Source of the DNA: a virus
Reading direction: 5' to 3' (one strand)
DNA: 37,750 nucleotides
Virus record (IMG/VR): IMGVR_UViG_3300030098_001825
Location: 1-37,750 of that record
Shown: one piece after another, positions 15,630 to 25,668 of the stretch
Position numbering within the stretch: position 1 is the stretch's first letter
How the letters are laid out: every line of letters starts with the position of its first letter
Made by a program: the position numbers and the translations under genes
The notes under the pieces: generated by a model
What the model was told of the DNA's origin: nothing
The model's database searches: none
The model's input: the letters and a program-made list of their open reading frames with translations, nothing else

Positions 15630-18600
15630 ATGGCTGAAATTAAAAATAATTTCTCTAAGGGGAAGATGGATAAAGACCTTGACGAAAGATTAGTTCAGAA
15701 AGGTATGTATAGAGACGCTTTGAACGTACAGGTGTCTACTTCAGAAGAAGCAGGAATTGGAACTTTACAAAATATATTAGGAAACATTAGAGTAGATGGT
15801 AATTTAGTAGGCGGCGGATGGTCATGTGTCGGTATAATATCTGATGATAAAAACGATTGTATATATTATTTTTTACATCATAACACTAGAGACGCTATAT
15901 TAAAACATAATACAAATGATGGTACCACAGAAAACGTTTTAATAGATACAAAAGCAGGTACTTCTGATGCTGTTTTAGATTTTACAGGAAATATAATTAC
16001 AGGTATAAACGTTTTAGACGATACATTACTTTGGACGGATAATAATTCCGAACCAAAGAAAATAAATACTAGCAGATGTATACAAGGAACAAGTGCGTTT
16101 AACGCTCACACAAAACTAGTTGTTAATGGTATTGTGACAGGTTTAGATATAAAAAAAGAGAATATAACTGTTATAAAGAAAAGACCAAAAATAGCCCCTA
16201 AAATAGAAATAATAGCTTCTGAAAGATCAGATGAAAACAGTGTTAATTGTGATTTTTCTCAAGGAAGTAAATCAGTGAATGATGATCCAAGCGACCCGTA
16301 CGACGGAGGAGGTGACGGAGAAAATTTAGTAGGTATTGGAAATATTGCTTTCGTTAGAGACAATAGAATAGCAGGTGATTATGGAGATCCTGTTCCAGCC
16401 ACAGTTAGTGGAGAATTTGTTGATCCTGGATATATAAGGACAGTGCCATCCACTATGCCAATTGATTATTACAGTACTAATGCGAGTGGAGCTTTTGATA
16501 CAGATCCTTTTAATGGGATATGGGGTGGTAGCGATCCGACTAGTTCTCCAGGACCTAGTGGAGGACACGACTCGGTAGATGGAGTTCTTAGAAGGTGTGC
16601 TTACGATAATGGCGGTGGACCTGATATATTTTGGACTGATATAGGCGCTGCAGGACCAAGAATAGTTTGGGATAATGTAACTCCATTAGATACTGGTGAT
16701 ATAAACGGAAACTATAATCTAGGAACTAATACTAGTAATGCCTACATGAAGTTAGCTACATTCCATCCTTCTGTCACGAGTTATAGTGGTGCTACTAATG
16801 AAAACTTTAATCCAGGAGATACATTAAAAATTAAATTTGATTTTCATAGTAATGACACTACTGATAGAATTTTATCTCTTGCCTTTGGAACATATTATAA
16901 CGGGCATTGGAGAATACCTCAATTTGATCCAAGTTACACATCTAGCGAAGAACATGAAAAACATTTTGTTATAACAAACGGACTTCATAGTTACGAATAT
17001 GATTTTATAGTTCCTAATGATTGGCCGGGATTAAAAGTTAGAATATTCTTTTATAATGGTGGGAGTAGTGATTTTAATAATTTGACTGACGGGAGTGGAA
17101 ATCCATTAAATAATACCGAAAAAATAGGTGACGTAGGTAATCACGACGCTACCTACATGGACAATTTAACTGTAGAACAAACTCATGTTGGACAGACTCA
17201 AAATGATTATTATAAGGCTATCAGCGAACTAACAGTTTCTGATACAGTTAACGTAAGCGCTGGAGATTTAATATTTTGTCCTGGTTTCGCGGCTGGACTA
17301 CATGCTCTCAATGTAACTACTAGTGGTGGCGAACATGTTATTCAACTTTCCTCAGATCCTTTACCTGGTTTTCATCCAAACATACCTGCGCAAACTTGGC
17401 CGTATTTACCATACGAGCAATGGGAACCAGATATAAATATAGCTAATTTTACCCCTAGAGCAAACTACACAGTAGGTGATAATTTACTTCTTAGTCAACC
17501 ATCAACCCCTGGTAATTTACCTTCAAATTTCGAAGTAAAAGGTAAAATTACTGATGTATTTGAACAGATTGGCACACCAGGTTTTACAGAGTACGCTATT
17601 GAAATAATGACTATAAGTAATTCTATTCCTACTACAGCGGCCGGTTTTGACACGCCCCCTAATCCTAACGTGCCAGGATTAGCATTTAGAACAACAGAAG
17701 GAGTTGAAATGTACGCTGTTAAAGAAATAGAAGATAATAGATTGTTTCAAGACAAATTTATTAGATTTGCTACTAGATGGAAGTATGAAGATGGTGAATA
17801 TTCTGCCTTCTCTCCTTTTACCGATGTTGCCTTCAAGGCATCTCCTTTCGCGTACCATTCTGTAAAAACCATATACAATCAAGGAATGGAGAATGATTGC
17901 GCTGAAATAATACTTTCTAATCTTGTTACTCCAGAAATGCCTAAAGATGTTGTTCAAATCGATATACTTTACAAAAGCGAAGATTCAACTGTTATTTATT
18001 CTTTAGACAGTATAAAACCTAACGATCCTGTTCCTCCTGGAGAAAGTTTTAATGACTGGAATAAGTTAACGACTCCCGCAACAAGCATATTAAATCCAGA
18101 CGGAACGATGTCTAGTTATAACATGCCTACTGCTTATAAGGGAGAGTATAGAATAAAATCCGAGAATATTCACGCTGCGTTACCCGCAAATCAATTATTA
18201 AGACCTTGGGATAATGTACCTAAAAAAGCTAAAGCCCAAGAAATAACAGGAAATAGAGTTGTTTATGGTAACTACACACAGGGTTACCACATGACTACGG
18301 ATTCACTACCAGCAGCCTCTAATAATATTGCAAAACCTTATTTAGAATTGGGATATAAACAGCGATCTATTAAAGATGACGATGAAATATCTTTTGTTAC
18401 AGGTAAAAAATCACTTAAAACGTTTAGAACATATCAACTGGGAGTAGTATATGGAGATGAATATGGTAGAGAAACACCAGTTTTTACTAGCAAAAACGCT
18501 TCTTTAAAAATACCTTGGGATTCTGATTCTTCTTCGTTGTTTAATGGAAACGCTAGTAGATCTCTTCAATTAAGCGCTAACCTAAGAGGAGATCAGCCTG

Positions 18601-21600
18601 CTTGGGCAAAATATTATAAATTTTTCATAAAACAAAATTCAGGAGAATATTATAATCTTTCTATGGACCGTGTTTATAGATCCGAAGACAACGAAAACTT
18701 ATGGATATCTTTTCCTTCTTCTGATATTAATAAGATACAAAAAGATGAATACTTAACTATCAAAAAAATAGTTGGACAAGAATCTCAAGTAGAAGAATTT
18801 CAAAAGTACAAAATAATAGATATTAAAAACGAAGCTCCTGACTTTGTTAAAAATAGAAGAATAAGTGTTGGTAATGTTGGTGGGTCAACAGCTATAAATG
18901 ATATTTTATATCCTGGAGCAACAACATCAACTAAGATACCACAAGTAGGTGCTGATATCATTCAAATAGATGCTGCTGAATGGAAGAGTAGAGGTGGTGT
19001 TGCACTAGACGACCAAGAAGAAGATATGGAGATTCAATTCATTTCAACAACAGGAACAGCAACTATAGAATCAAGTAGATATAGAATTACGACTGTTGAA
19101 AGTGACGGTACTAAATATACATTATATTTAAACAATGCAATTAAACAATCTGATGAATGGGTAAACACAGATTCAAGTTCAGGAGTTATTACAAGTACCT
19201 TAAGAACAAAGGTATTTAAAATAGTACCAAAAGAAGGTGATGAGTTTGATGGTAGGTTTTTTATTAAAATTATATCTGATAATAACGCGAAATTATTTTT
19301 AGAACCTTATATTGATATTTATAATGCGTATAAAAATTTATATAGTTTTAATTCTTATTATTTAGCCGATGATCAAGCTAGTCCTGGAGCAGATCATACA
19401 ACTGGAATTGTAAATTCTACAAATTCTTTTATTTATAACTCTGGAGACAATGAAACTAACCACGATATTACTGGTCAAGTTAAAAGCAATAGTTTAGCAG
19501 CTTGGAACTCGTTGCTTCAATTTGGAACTGGCTCTAATAATCCTGGGTTTTTTATAGATCATAGTTATTACGCTTCTGTTCAACCGGTGAGTAACGATAG
19601 TACTGGTCAAACAGGTGCTTTAGCAGTAGATGTTAGTGGTAGATTTAGAAGAGGTCACTCTGGTCCTAGCGGGAGTTATTATGTAGATTCTATTGAAGGT
19701 GTTATTGATATTGATGGGATAGGTGCTTATGATGCTGGAGGGAATATAGATAGTGAATCTGGATGGGGAGTTAGAAGTTGGACTCTGGAAAGTAGAGGAG
19801 TAAATAACGCGGTTTCTTTTCCCACTAACACTATGGATGATATATACGCGGATGGAAGATATTATGTTCACATATCTTATGCTGGATTAGGGCCTGGTAA
19901 ATTATGGGAAAAAGATACTAGTAGCAACCATATACCTGGTACCGCTAATCAATCTACTTTTGGATGGCAATTTATTAATCCTGGTTCTTTTGCTTGGGGA
20001 ATAATGGGGGATTCATCTGATAGTACTTATTTAGATCAATGGAAAATACAAGATACGGAAAGTAGAAATATATCAGAAAATTTAGTAGCAGGAACAGCTA
20101 TAAAGTTCGTGGGATCTGAAGAAGTTTTTACAATACAAAAATCTGTTGTAAAACGTTTATACAACCATACTCCATTTAGAAACACCAGAACGGCTTGGAA
20201 CGGCACTGGTCATGAGAATTTAGATAATAGCGTTGAGTATTATTTTAATAGATGGTCTGCCAGTATGACTAGCTCTAGAGGACAAGATTTAGCAGCTGCT
20301 TTAGATGACTTTGGAGATACTTCTAATAGAAGATTATTACATATATTACAACTTGATAAAAATCCTAATGATTTTGGAATAAGTTTTGGATGGACATCTT
20401 CATCGGCTCAAGGAATAAGAATTGTAGAACCAGCTCCGTCTGATGGAACACAAATAGTGGTAAGTCCTGCTATTTGGGAAACAGAACATACTAAGGATGT
20501 AGATTTAAATATATATTACGAAGCTAGTCAAGCTATTCCTATTGATTATAATATTGACAATATAGAAACAATTGCTCCTGTGGGATCAGTGATTCATTGT
20601 ACTGTAACTGGTTCTATGCCTACAACTGCTAATTTAAATCTTCCAGAAGAAACTGCCTTGTCGATAACCAAATGGGAAAGCAGTATTTCTGAAGGTACTT
20701 TAAAATTAGAAATAAAGTCACCTGGTTTAAAAGTTAATCCAGACGGAAGTAGTGGTAATGAACAAGACCCGGCTACTCAATCAGGTTTTTATAATAGCAA
20801 ATACATTAAGATTTTTAAAGAAGACGATAGTTATATAACAGTTCAATTAGCAGACAGCGATTCTGTGCAAGGAATAGATGGTGCTACTGGAGGTCCTTTT
20901 TATATTACACATCTTCTCGTGAAAACTGATGGTAACCATAGACTTACATCAGGATTAAGTTATTACGACTGTATATCCTTTGGAAATGGAGTTGAATCTA
21001 ATAGAATTAGAGACGATTTTAATGCTATGTTTATCGGAAAAGGACCTAAAGCTTCAGCGACTTTAGAAGAGCAATATAAAGAAGAGCATCGTAAAAATGG
21101 TTTAATATATTCTGGTATTTATAATTCTACTAGCAGTATTAATAATTTAAATCAATTTATAGCGGCTGAAAAAATAACAAAAGATCTAAATCCTACCTAC
21201 GGTAGTATACAAAAATTATTCCAAAGAAGAGTTAACTTGGTAGCTTTTTGTGAAGATAGAGTTGTTAAAATACTGGGAAGTAAAGACGCTTTATTTAATG
21301 CTGATGGGCAACCACAATTGATATCAACAAACAAAGTATTAGGTAACGCGGATCCATTTGTAGGTGATTATGGTATATCTAAAAACCCAGAATCGTTTTG
21401 TAAAGAATCTTATAGAGCATATTTTACAGATAAAAAAAGAGGTGCTGTATTAAGATTGTCTATGGATGGGTTGACTCCTATATCTAACCTTGGAATGCTT
21501 GATTATTTTAAAGAAAATTTATCAAATGCAGAAACTATAATTGGTAGTTATGATGATAGAAAAAACGAATTTAATTTAACTTTATTAGGTGATGCAAATT

Positions 21601-22079
21601 TAAATAGAGGAGCAGCAAGTGGCGACTTTAATTTAGATGGTGTTACGGTATCTTTTAATGAAAAGAATAAAGGTTGGAGTAGTTTTAAATCATTTATTCC
21701 AGAGATAGGAGTGAGTTCTTCTGGTGATTATTACACTACTAATACTGGGCATTTATATAGACATCATTCTCTAGAAACAGACAGAAACACTTTTTATGAT
21801 GGTGGTATAGAACCATCGATTGTTACATCTATATTAAATGAGCAACCTGAAACAATAAAAAGTTTTAATACTTTAAACTATGAAGGCCTTGAAGGGTGGT
21901 CGGCAAATATATTAACAGACCAACAAGTTGGAACAGTTAATGAATTTGTTGAAAAAGAAGGAAAATGGTTTAATTATATAAGAGGAGGAGAATTAGGAGA
22001 CGAAAGAGATTTACAAGCTTTTAATTACCAAGGTGTTGGAATTTCAGCTAGATTAGACGAAGATATTCAGTTAAACTAA
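15630..22079 (+). CDS. Very large tail nozzle/muzzle-like protein
   Basis: A 2149-residue beta-rich protein with the N-terminal signature FSKGKMDKDLDERLVQKGMY (9-28), then ALNVQVSTSEEAG and GTLQNILGN, typical of the tail nozzle (muzzle, stabilisation) proteins of crAss-like and marine podoviruses. Segments such as VVYGNYTQGYHM, TFRTYQLGVVYGDEYGRETP and, near the C-terminus, LFQRRVNLVAFCEDRVVKIL and DDRKNEFNLTLL look like the beta-propeller and platform parts of such proteins. About residues 190-520 are an insertion with jelly-roll character ending YMDNLTV (509-515). At 2149 residues it is far longer than T7 gp12 (about 800). It should form the tail tip below the ring proteins. Confidence 0.65.
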   Translation: MAEIKNNFSKGKMDKDLDERLVQKGMYRDALNVQVSTSEEAGIGTLQNILGNIRVDGNLVGGGWSCVGIISDDKNDCIYYFLHHNTRDAILKHNTNDGTTENVLIDTKAGTSDAVLDFTGNIITGINVLDDTLLWTDNNSEPKKINTSRCIQGTSAFNAHTKLVVNGIVTGLDIKKENITVIKKRPKIAPKIEIIASERSDENSVNCDFSQGSKSVNDDPSDPYDGGGDGENLVGIGNIAFVRDNRIAGDYGDPVPATVSGEFVDPGYIRTVPSTMPIDYYSTNASGAFDTDPFNGIWGGSDPTSSPGPSGGHDSVDGVLRRCAYDNGGGPDIFWTDIGAAGPRIVWDNVTPLDTGDINGNYNLGTNTSNAYMKLATFHPSVTSYSGATNENFNPGDTLKIKFDFHSNDTTDRILSLAFGTYYNGHWRIPQFDPSYTSSEEHEKHFVITNGLHSYEYDFIVPNDWPGLKVRIFFYNGGSSDFNNLTDGSGNPLNNTEKIGDVGNHDATYMDNLTVEQTHVGQTQNDYYKAISELTVSDTVNVSAGDLIFCPGFAAGLHALNVTTSGGEHVIQLSSDPLPGFHPNIPAQTWPYLPYEQWEPDINIANFTPRANYTVGDNLLLSQPSTPGNLPSNFEVKGKITDVFEQIGTPGFTEYAIEIMTISNSIPTTAAGFDTPPNPNVPGLAFRTTEGVEMYAVKEIEDNRLFQDKFIRFATRWKYEDGEYSAFSPFTDVAFKASPFAYHSVKTIYNQGMENDCAEIILSNLVTPEMPKDVVQIDILYKSEDSTVIYSLDSIKPNDPVPPGESFNDWNKLTTPATSILNPDGTMSSYNMPTAYKGEYRIKSENIHAALPANQLLRPWDNVPKKAKAQEITGNRVVYGNYTQGYHMTTDSLPAASNNIAKPYLELGYKQRSIKDDDEISFVTGKKSLKTFRTYQLGVVYGDEYGRETPVFTSKNASLKIPWDSDSSSLFNGNASRSLQLSANLRGDQPAWAKYYKFFIKQNSGEYYNLSMDRVYRSEDNENLWISFPSSDINKIQKDEYLTIKKIVGQESQVEEFQKYKIIDIKNEAPDFVKNRRISVGNVGGSTAINDILYPGATTSTKIPQVGADIIQIDAAEWKSRGGVALDDQEEDMEIQFISTTGTATIESSRYRITTVESDGTKYTLYLNNAIKQSDEWVNTDSSSGVITSTLRTKVFKIVPKEGDEFDGRFFIKIISDNNAKLFLEPYIDIYNAYKNLYSFNSYYLADDQASPGADHTTGIVNSTNSFIYNSGDNETNHDITGQVKSNSLAAWNSLLQFGTGSNNPGFFIDHSYYASVQPVSNDSTGQTGALAVDVSGRFRRGHSGPSGSYYVDSIEGVIDIDGIGAYDAGGNIDSESGWGVRSWTLESRGVNNAVSFPTNTMDDIYADGRYYVHISYAGLGPGKLWEKDTSSNHIPGTANQSTFGWQFINPGSFAWGIMGDSSDSTYLDQWKIQDTESRNISENLVAGTAIKFVGSEEVFTIQKSVVKRLYNHTPFRNTRTAWNGTGHENLDNSVEYYFNRWSASMTSSRGQDLAAALDDFGDTSNRRLLHILQLDKNPNDFGISFGWTSSSAQGIRIVEPAPSDGTQIVVSPAIWETEHTKDVDLNIYYEASQAIPIDYNIDNIETIAPVGSVIHCTVTGSMPTTANLNLPEETALSITKWESSISEGTLKLEIKSPGLKVNPDGSSGNEQDPATQSGFYNSKYIKIFKEDDSYITVQLADSDSVQGIDGATGGPFYITHLLVKTDGNHRLTSGLSYYDCISFGNGVESNRIRDDFNAMFIGKGPKASATLEEQYKEEHRKNGLIYSGIYNSTSSINNLNQFIAAEKITKDLNPTYGSIQKLFQRRVNLVAFCEDRVVKILGSKDALFNADGQPQLISTNKVLGNADPFVGDYGISKNPESFCKESYRAYFTDKKRGAVLRLSMDGLTPISNLGMLDYFKENLSNAETIIGSYDDRKNEFNLTLLGDANLNRGAASGDFNLDGVTVSFNEKNKGWSSFKSFIPEIGVSSSGDYYTTNTGHLYRHHSLETDRNTFYDGGIEPSIVTSILNEQPETIKSFNTLNYEGLEGWSANILTDQQVGTVNEFVEKEGKWFNYIRGGELGDERDLQAFNYQGVGISARLDEDIQLN

Positions 22080-22083
22080 TAAT

Positions 22084-23406
22084 ATGAAAACAATAAGAGG
22101 ATTTGAAATAAACACTAATGATGTAAACGCCGCTGGTGAAAGTAGACCATTTAAAGTAAGAGCGGAAACTGGCGCTGTTTTTAGTTTAGAAGTAGAAGAC
22201 ATTAATAACAATAAGCATTACAATTTTGATACTCAAACGTTTGAAACCGGCTCTAATTCTTCGCATAGACTATCTAACCAAATTGTACAAGGAACGACTT
22301 ATTCAGGCGTTATACAGTTCCCTATTTTAGACGCTGGAACTTCTTACAATGTTAAATTAACCGCAGAACCTCATTTTAATACTACTTTTGAAAAAGGTTT
22401 GACAGGACAAGACGTTAATGGAGTAGAGCTTTCATACAACCCTGTTTTACTTCAAAAACAAATGACACAGGTGCCAAGAACAACGATAGAATTTGAGCCA
22501 ATATCAGCCATAACCACACACTTCGATGATGCTACAATTGCCGCAAATTTATTAGTTCAGCAACAACCTGTTATAACAACTCCAAAAAGTGGTAGTATAA
22601 ATTGGACTATAACCTCTAGAAAAGATTCTACTGCAGGTTTTGGACATAGAATTTATGACAGCTCGATTGATACTTTTTTCCAAGAAGCTAGTAGGGAGAG
22701 TATTCTTAAGGACAATAATTGGTATGCTACTACTACAGTGACAATAAACGATACCAAATCAGACGATGGAGGGGGAAGTACTCATAGTAATTACACTTGT
22801 GATGATGTTAGCCGTTTATCACTAGGTATGACTGTAATAGGAGTTAGTACAGGGTCTTTATCTGGAAATCCAACTTTAATAAATGTTGCTGGGGTGGCTG
22901 GAGGAACTGGAGGTGTAGGAGAAAACGGTATAAAATTATCCGGAGGACAGGTGTTTGCAAATGGAACTGTTCTTACTATTAAGGGTTACGGAAGTGAAAT
23001 AATAAGAAAAGCTGTAGATGTTGATATAGATTTTGATAACATAAAAATAGTTCAAGTACCTAAAACAGTTAAAGTACGTGGGGCTGTTAGTAACACAGAA
23101 AGCATTAACGTGTATGGTACCTACGGTATTTCTAAAGGTGCTTATATTGAGGGCTTTGGTGTTAGTAATGGTACAAATAATCCTGTCGATGAAGTCAGCG
23201 TACATATTGACGATGACACTGCGGGTTCAATAACTATGACTCAAGCTTCAACTATAGCAGACAAAACGTTGCTAACTATAGTTGATTATAGTCCAACACA
23301 TACTATAACTGGAACTGTTACCGTGAAGAAGTTTCCTGTAGCGGCAGCAAATATAAAAATATATTTAGACTTAGATAAAATATTAAGAATAGGAGTAGGA
23401 TCATAA
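22084..23406 (+). CDS. Virion structural protein with repeated beta modules
   Basis: A 440-residue protein starting 4 bases after the nozzle stop. The N-terminus (MKTIRGFEINTNDVNAAGE to about 160) is beta-rich. Two modules of similar design follow, at about 225-300 (VSRLSLGMTVIGVSTGSLSG then NGIKLSGGQVFANGTVLTIK) and about 335-395 (YGISKGAYIEGFGVSNG then GSITMTQASTIADKTLLTI): each describes an entry strand, a variable turn and an exit strand. Similar modules occur in phage baseplate, fibre and decoration proteins. No enzyme motif is visible. Position after the nozzle suggests a tail appendage or tail-associated structural protein; this is inference. Confidence 0.6.
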   Translation: MKTIRGFEINTNDVNAAGESRPFKVRAETGAVFSLEVEDINNNKHYNFDTQTFETGSNSSHRLSNQIVQGTTYSGVIQFPILDAGTSYNVKLTAEPHFNTTFEKGLTGQDVNGVELSYNPVLLQKQMTQVPRTTIEFEPISAITTHFDDATIAANLLVQQQPVITTPKSGSINWTITSRKDSTAGFGHRIYDSSIDTFFQEASRESILKDNNWYATTTVTINDTKSDDGGGSTHSNYTCDDVSRLSLGMTVIGVSTGSLSGNPTLINVAGVAGGTGGVGENGIKLSGGQVFANGTVLTIKGYGSEIIRKAVDVDIDFDNIKIVQVPKTVKVRGAVSNTESINVYGTYGISKGAYIEGFGVSNGTNNPVDEVSVHIDDDTAGSITMTQASTIADKTLLTIVDYSPTHTITGTVTVKKFPVAAANIKIYLDLDKILRIGVGS

Positions 23407-23417
23407 AAATTAAAACT

Positions 23418-23828
23418 ATGCCAGACAGAATATCATTTACAAGCCAACTAAATAACTCTATACAAGTAGGAGATATGCTTTTATTTGTCCCCGTGAACGA
23501 TGAAGATTTTGTACAAATCGGTGGTATGAATCCAACTGAGATTGGCACGATCGAAGAAATAGGACAATGGACATTTACAGATACTACGACAGGAGAAAGT
23601 GTAGATTATTTTTTTATAGACGTACCAACTGGCACCCTTACAGCGAGTGGCGCATCTACTTCAAATACTATAGCAGGTCAAACGCCTTTGTTTTTATTTA
23701 GAAAAAATAATCAGTCCAATATATCTACATTAGTAGGTTACTTTGGTAGAGTAAGAATGACAAATACAGACGCAGAAAGAAATGAACTATATGCTATTGG
23801 GTCAGAAATATTTGTAAGTAGTAAATAA
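23418..23828 (+). CDS. Small virion structural protein
   Basis: A 136-residue beta-rich protein (MPDRISFTSQLNNSIQVGDM, later GYFGRVRMTNTDAERNELYA and GSEIFVSSK). The C-terminal pattern, in which a strand GYFGRVRM is followed by N-T-D-A-E-R-N-E-L-Y and SEIFVSSK, is one I recall in small structural proteins of large phages that accompany tail or head appendages. It has no signal peptide or membrane segment. It lies between the 440-residue structural protein and the S74-type protein, in the same run of virion genes. Precise role unknown. Confidence 0.6.
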   Translation: MPDRISFTSQLNNSIQVGDMLLFVPVNDEDFVQIGGMNPTEIGTIEEIGQWTFTDTTTGESVDYFFIDVPTGTLTASGASTSNTIAGQTPLFLFRKNNQSNISTLVGYFGRVRMTNTDAERNELYAIGSEIFVSSK

Positions 23829-23866
23829 TATCCAAAAAGTGTAATTATAGATAAAAATATAAAATT

Positions 23867-24772
23867 ATGGAATATTCAGAGTTTAGAAGAAAAAGAAGAT
23901 TAGAACGTAATGCAGAGGGTGAATCCCCTGCTAAGTTTTTAAGTTTTTTATTTGGTGGTAAAAAGAGAAGAAGAGAACAAAGAGCTGCCAATGAAGATCA
24001 TGAATTTTGGATGGAAGAATGGTCTCAACAAAAAATGAAAAATCCCTATGCTGGTATGAAAAATCCATACGCAGACATGGAGAACGTTTACGAGGATGCT
24101 AGGGTTAATTTACAAGCAGCTGACTACGCTAAAGAGCAATCACAACAAAACATGGCTAATATCATGAACAACATGTCAACGGCCGCTGGTTCTTCTGGTG
24201 TAGCTGGGTTAGCTCAAGTGTTAGCTAATCAAGGTGTACAACAAGCTAGACAACAAGCTGTAGACATTGGTAATCAAGAACAGCAAAATGAATTAAGAGC
24301 AAGAGCAGAAGCTGGTAGATTAGATCAATTAGAAAGAGAGGGAGAGCAAAAACGAGACTTAATGGTTAGAGAAGGTGAAAGATTAGTAGAAGCATTTGAC
24401 TTTAAGAAAGTAGAAGATCAATTAGGTTTAGCCACGAAAAGAAAAGGATTTGCTGATGCAGCTGTAGATAAAGCTAAGGGAACTAGAGATAGTATGTTAT
24501 CAGCGGCTGTCAGCGCGATACCAGGTGTTGGCCCGATTTTAGGTGGAATTCTTTCTGACATTAGAGTGAAAGAAAATATAACACGTACTGGTACTTCTAA
24601 ATCTGGAATACCTACTTATACATTTAATTATAAAAATGACGATCAATTATGGTCTGGAGCTATAGCTCAAGATCTATTAGAGTTAGGTATGGATAACGCC
24701 GTGTCTACTCGTGGCGGTTATTACACTATCGATTACGATAAAATTGACGTTGATATGATAGCTAAAAACTAA
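23867..24772 (+). CDS. Virion protein with C-terminal S74 autoprocessing chaperone
   Basis: A 301-residue protein of two parts. Residues 1-228 are basic, then Gln/Ala/Glu-rich and helical (KNPYA occurs twice at 58-69; MANIMNNMSTAAGSSGVAGL; long coiled coil 130-190), with a short hydrophobic segment (VSAIPGVGPILGGIL, 215-229), resembling an internal virion protein. Residues 230-296 match the S74 endosialidase-type intramolecular chaperone: SDIRVKENI with S230 and K235 at the positions of the autoproteolytic Ser and Lys, GIPTYTFNYK, GAIAQDLLELG and GYYTIDYDKIDV. S74 domains trimerise and then cleave themselves from tail fibres. ESPAKFL (19-25) matches the motif shared with other proteins here. 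Confidence 0.75.
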   Translation: MEYSEFRRKRRLERNAEGESPAKFLSFLFGGKKRRREQRAANEDHEFWMEEWSQQKMKNPYAGMKNPYADMENVYEDARVNLQAADYAKEQSQQNMANIMNNMSTAAGSSGVAGLAQVLANQGVQQARQQAVDIGNQEQQNELRARAEAGRLDQLEREGEQKRDLMVREGERLVEAFDFKKVEDQLGLATKRKGFADAAVDKAKGTRDSMLSAAVSAIPGVGPILGGILSDIRVKENITRTGTSKSGIPTYTFNYKNDDQLWSGAIAQDLLELGMDNAVSTRGGYYTIDYDKIDVDMIAKN

Positions 24773-24776
24773 GAAT

Positions 24777-25667
24777 ATGAGTTCAGAAAAAATAAGAGCG
24801 ATAGAAAGATATTTAGAAACTGTACCTTACGGTGAAAATTCCCTTGCCTCAGAAGTGTTTGGACCAAGAAATCAAGAAACAATAAATCAAATAGTTAAAG
24901 GTCTTGTTGAAACCAGAGAGCAAGCGTTAAAAGATAATAATCAAGAGTTAGCTAGTTCTTGTGAAAGTGGAATTTATAAAATTCATAAAGAATGCGAACT
25001 AGGTAAAGACAGTAAACAAGAGTGGGCAATGAATTTAAGAATTAGATCCAATTGGACTGATCATGGTTGGGACGATGCGTTTTTCGCTAAATCGGAAGAT
25101 TACACTAGAAATGATGGCCACTTTATAAAAGGAAGTTATCAAGGAACTATAGATTTCGATCAAGATTTAAATATGATATTAACAGCAATAGATCCAACCA
25201 TAGGACAACCAGTTGAAAAAAGATGGTCAGAAGTTTCTGCTGACTGGGAAATTATTGGAGATTGGATGCCTCAATTAGAAAGTTTGTTAAGAGATGTACA
25301 AGAAGGAGATGGAATGACTGACTCAGAAATGAATTACGCTATAAATAATTTAATAAAAGATAACTGGAGAAGCATGATATGTGATGAAGATCCAACTTTA
25401 GATCCAAACGGAATTTCTAAAGGATTTAGATTACAACAAATATTACATGAAGAATTTGGAGGAATGAGCGACAAACAGATGATTGAAATATTTGAAAAGG
25501 GAGGATGGAATAAAGAAGACTTTGATCCTACTCATGACACTAGATTATTCACTAGTATAAAAAATCAATTAAAAAGAGCTTCAGATCCGAATTATTTAAC
25601 TGACGAAGAAAGAATAAAAGCTGACAAATTAATGTCAAAAATGACTAGTCCGAAAAAGAAAGTTTAA
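24777..25667 (+). CDS. Unknown protein, probable virion component
   Basis: A 296-residue, acidic, largely helical protein with many Trp residues (EWAMNLRIRSNWTDHGWDDA, SADWEIIGDWMPQLES). I recognise no family. The C-terminal part has EEFGGMSDKQMIEIFEKGGW and a basic end (MSKMTSPKKKV). It lies 4 bases after the S74-type gene and 1 base before the giant gene, in the place where short-tailed phages often encode internal virion (ejection) proteins. A role in that assembly is plausible by context only. Confidence 0.6.
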   Translation: MSSEKIRAIERYLETVPYGENSLASEVFGPRNQETINQIVKGLVETREQALKDNNQELASSCESGIYKIHKECELGKDSKQEWAMNLRIRSNWTDHGWDDAFFAKSEDYTRNDGHFIKGSYQGTIDFDQDLNMILTAIDPTIGQPVEKRWSEVSADWEIIGDWMPQLESLLRDVQEGDGMTDSEMNYAINNLIKDNWRSMICDEDPTLDPNGISKGFRLQQILHEEFGGMSDKQMIEIFEKGGWNKEDFDPTHDTRLFTSIKNQLKRASDPNYLTDEERIKADKLMSKMTSPKKKV

Positions 25668-25668
25668 T

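Noticed and set aside
24554-24772. Endosialidase (glycan-degrading) activity for the S74-type gene
   Set aside because: Only the C-terminal chaperone portion is present; the sialidase propeller and other fibre domains are absent.
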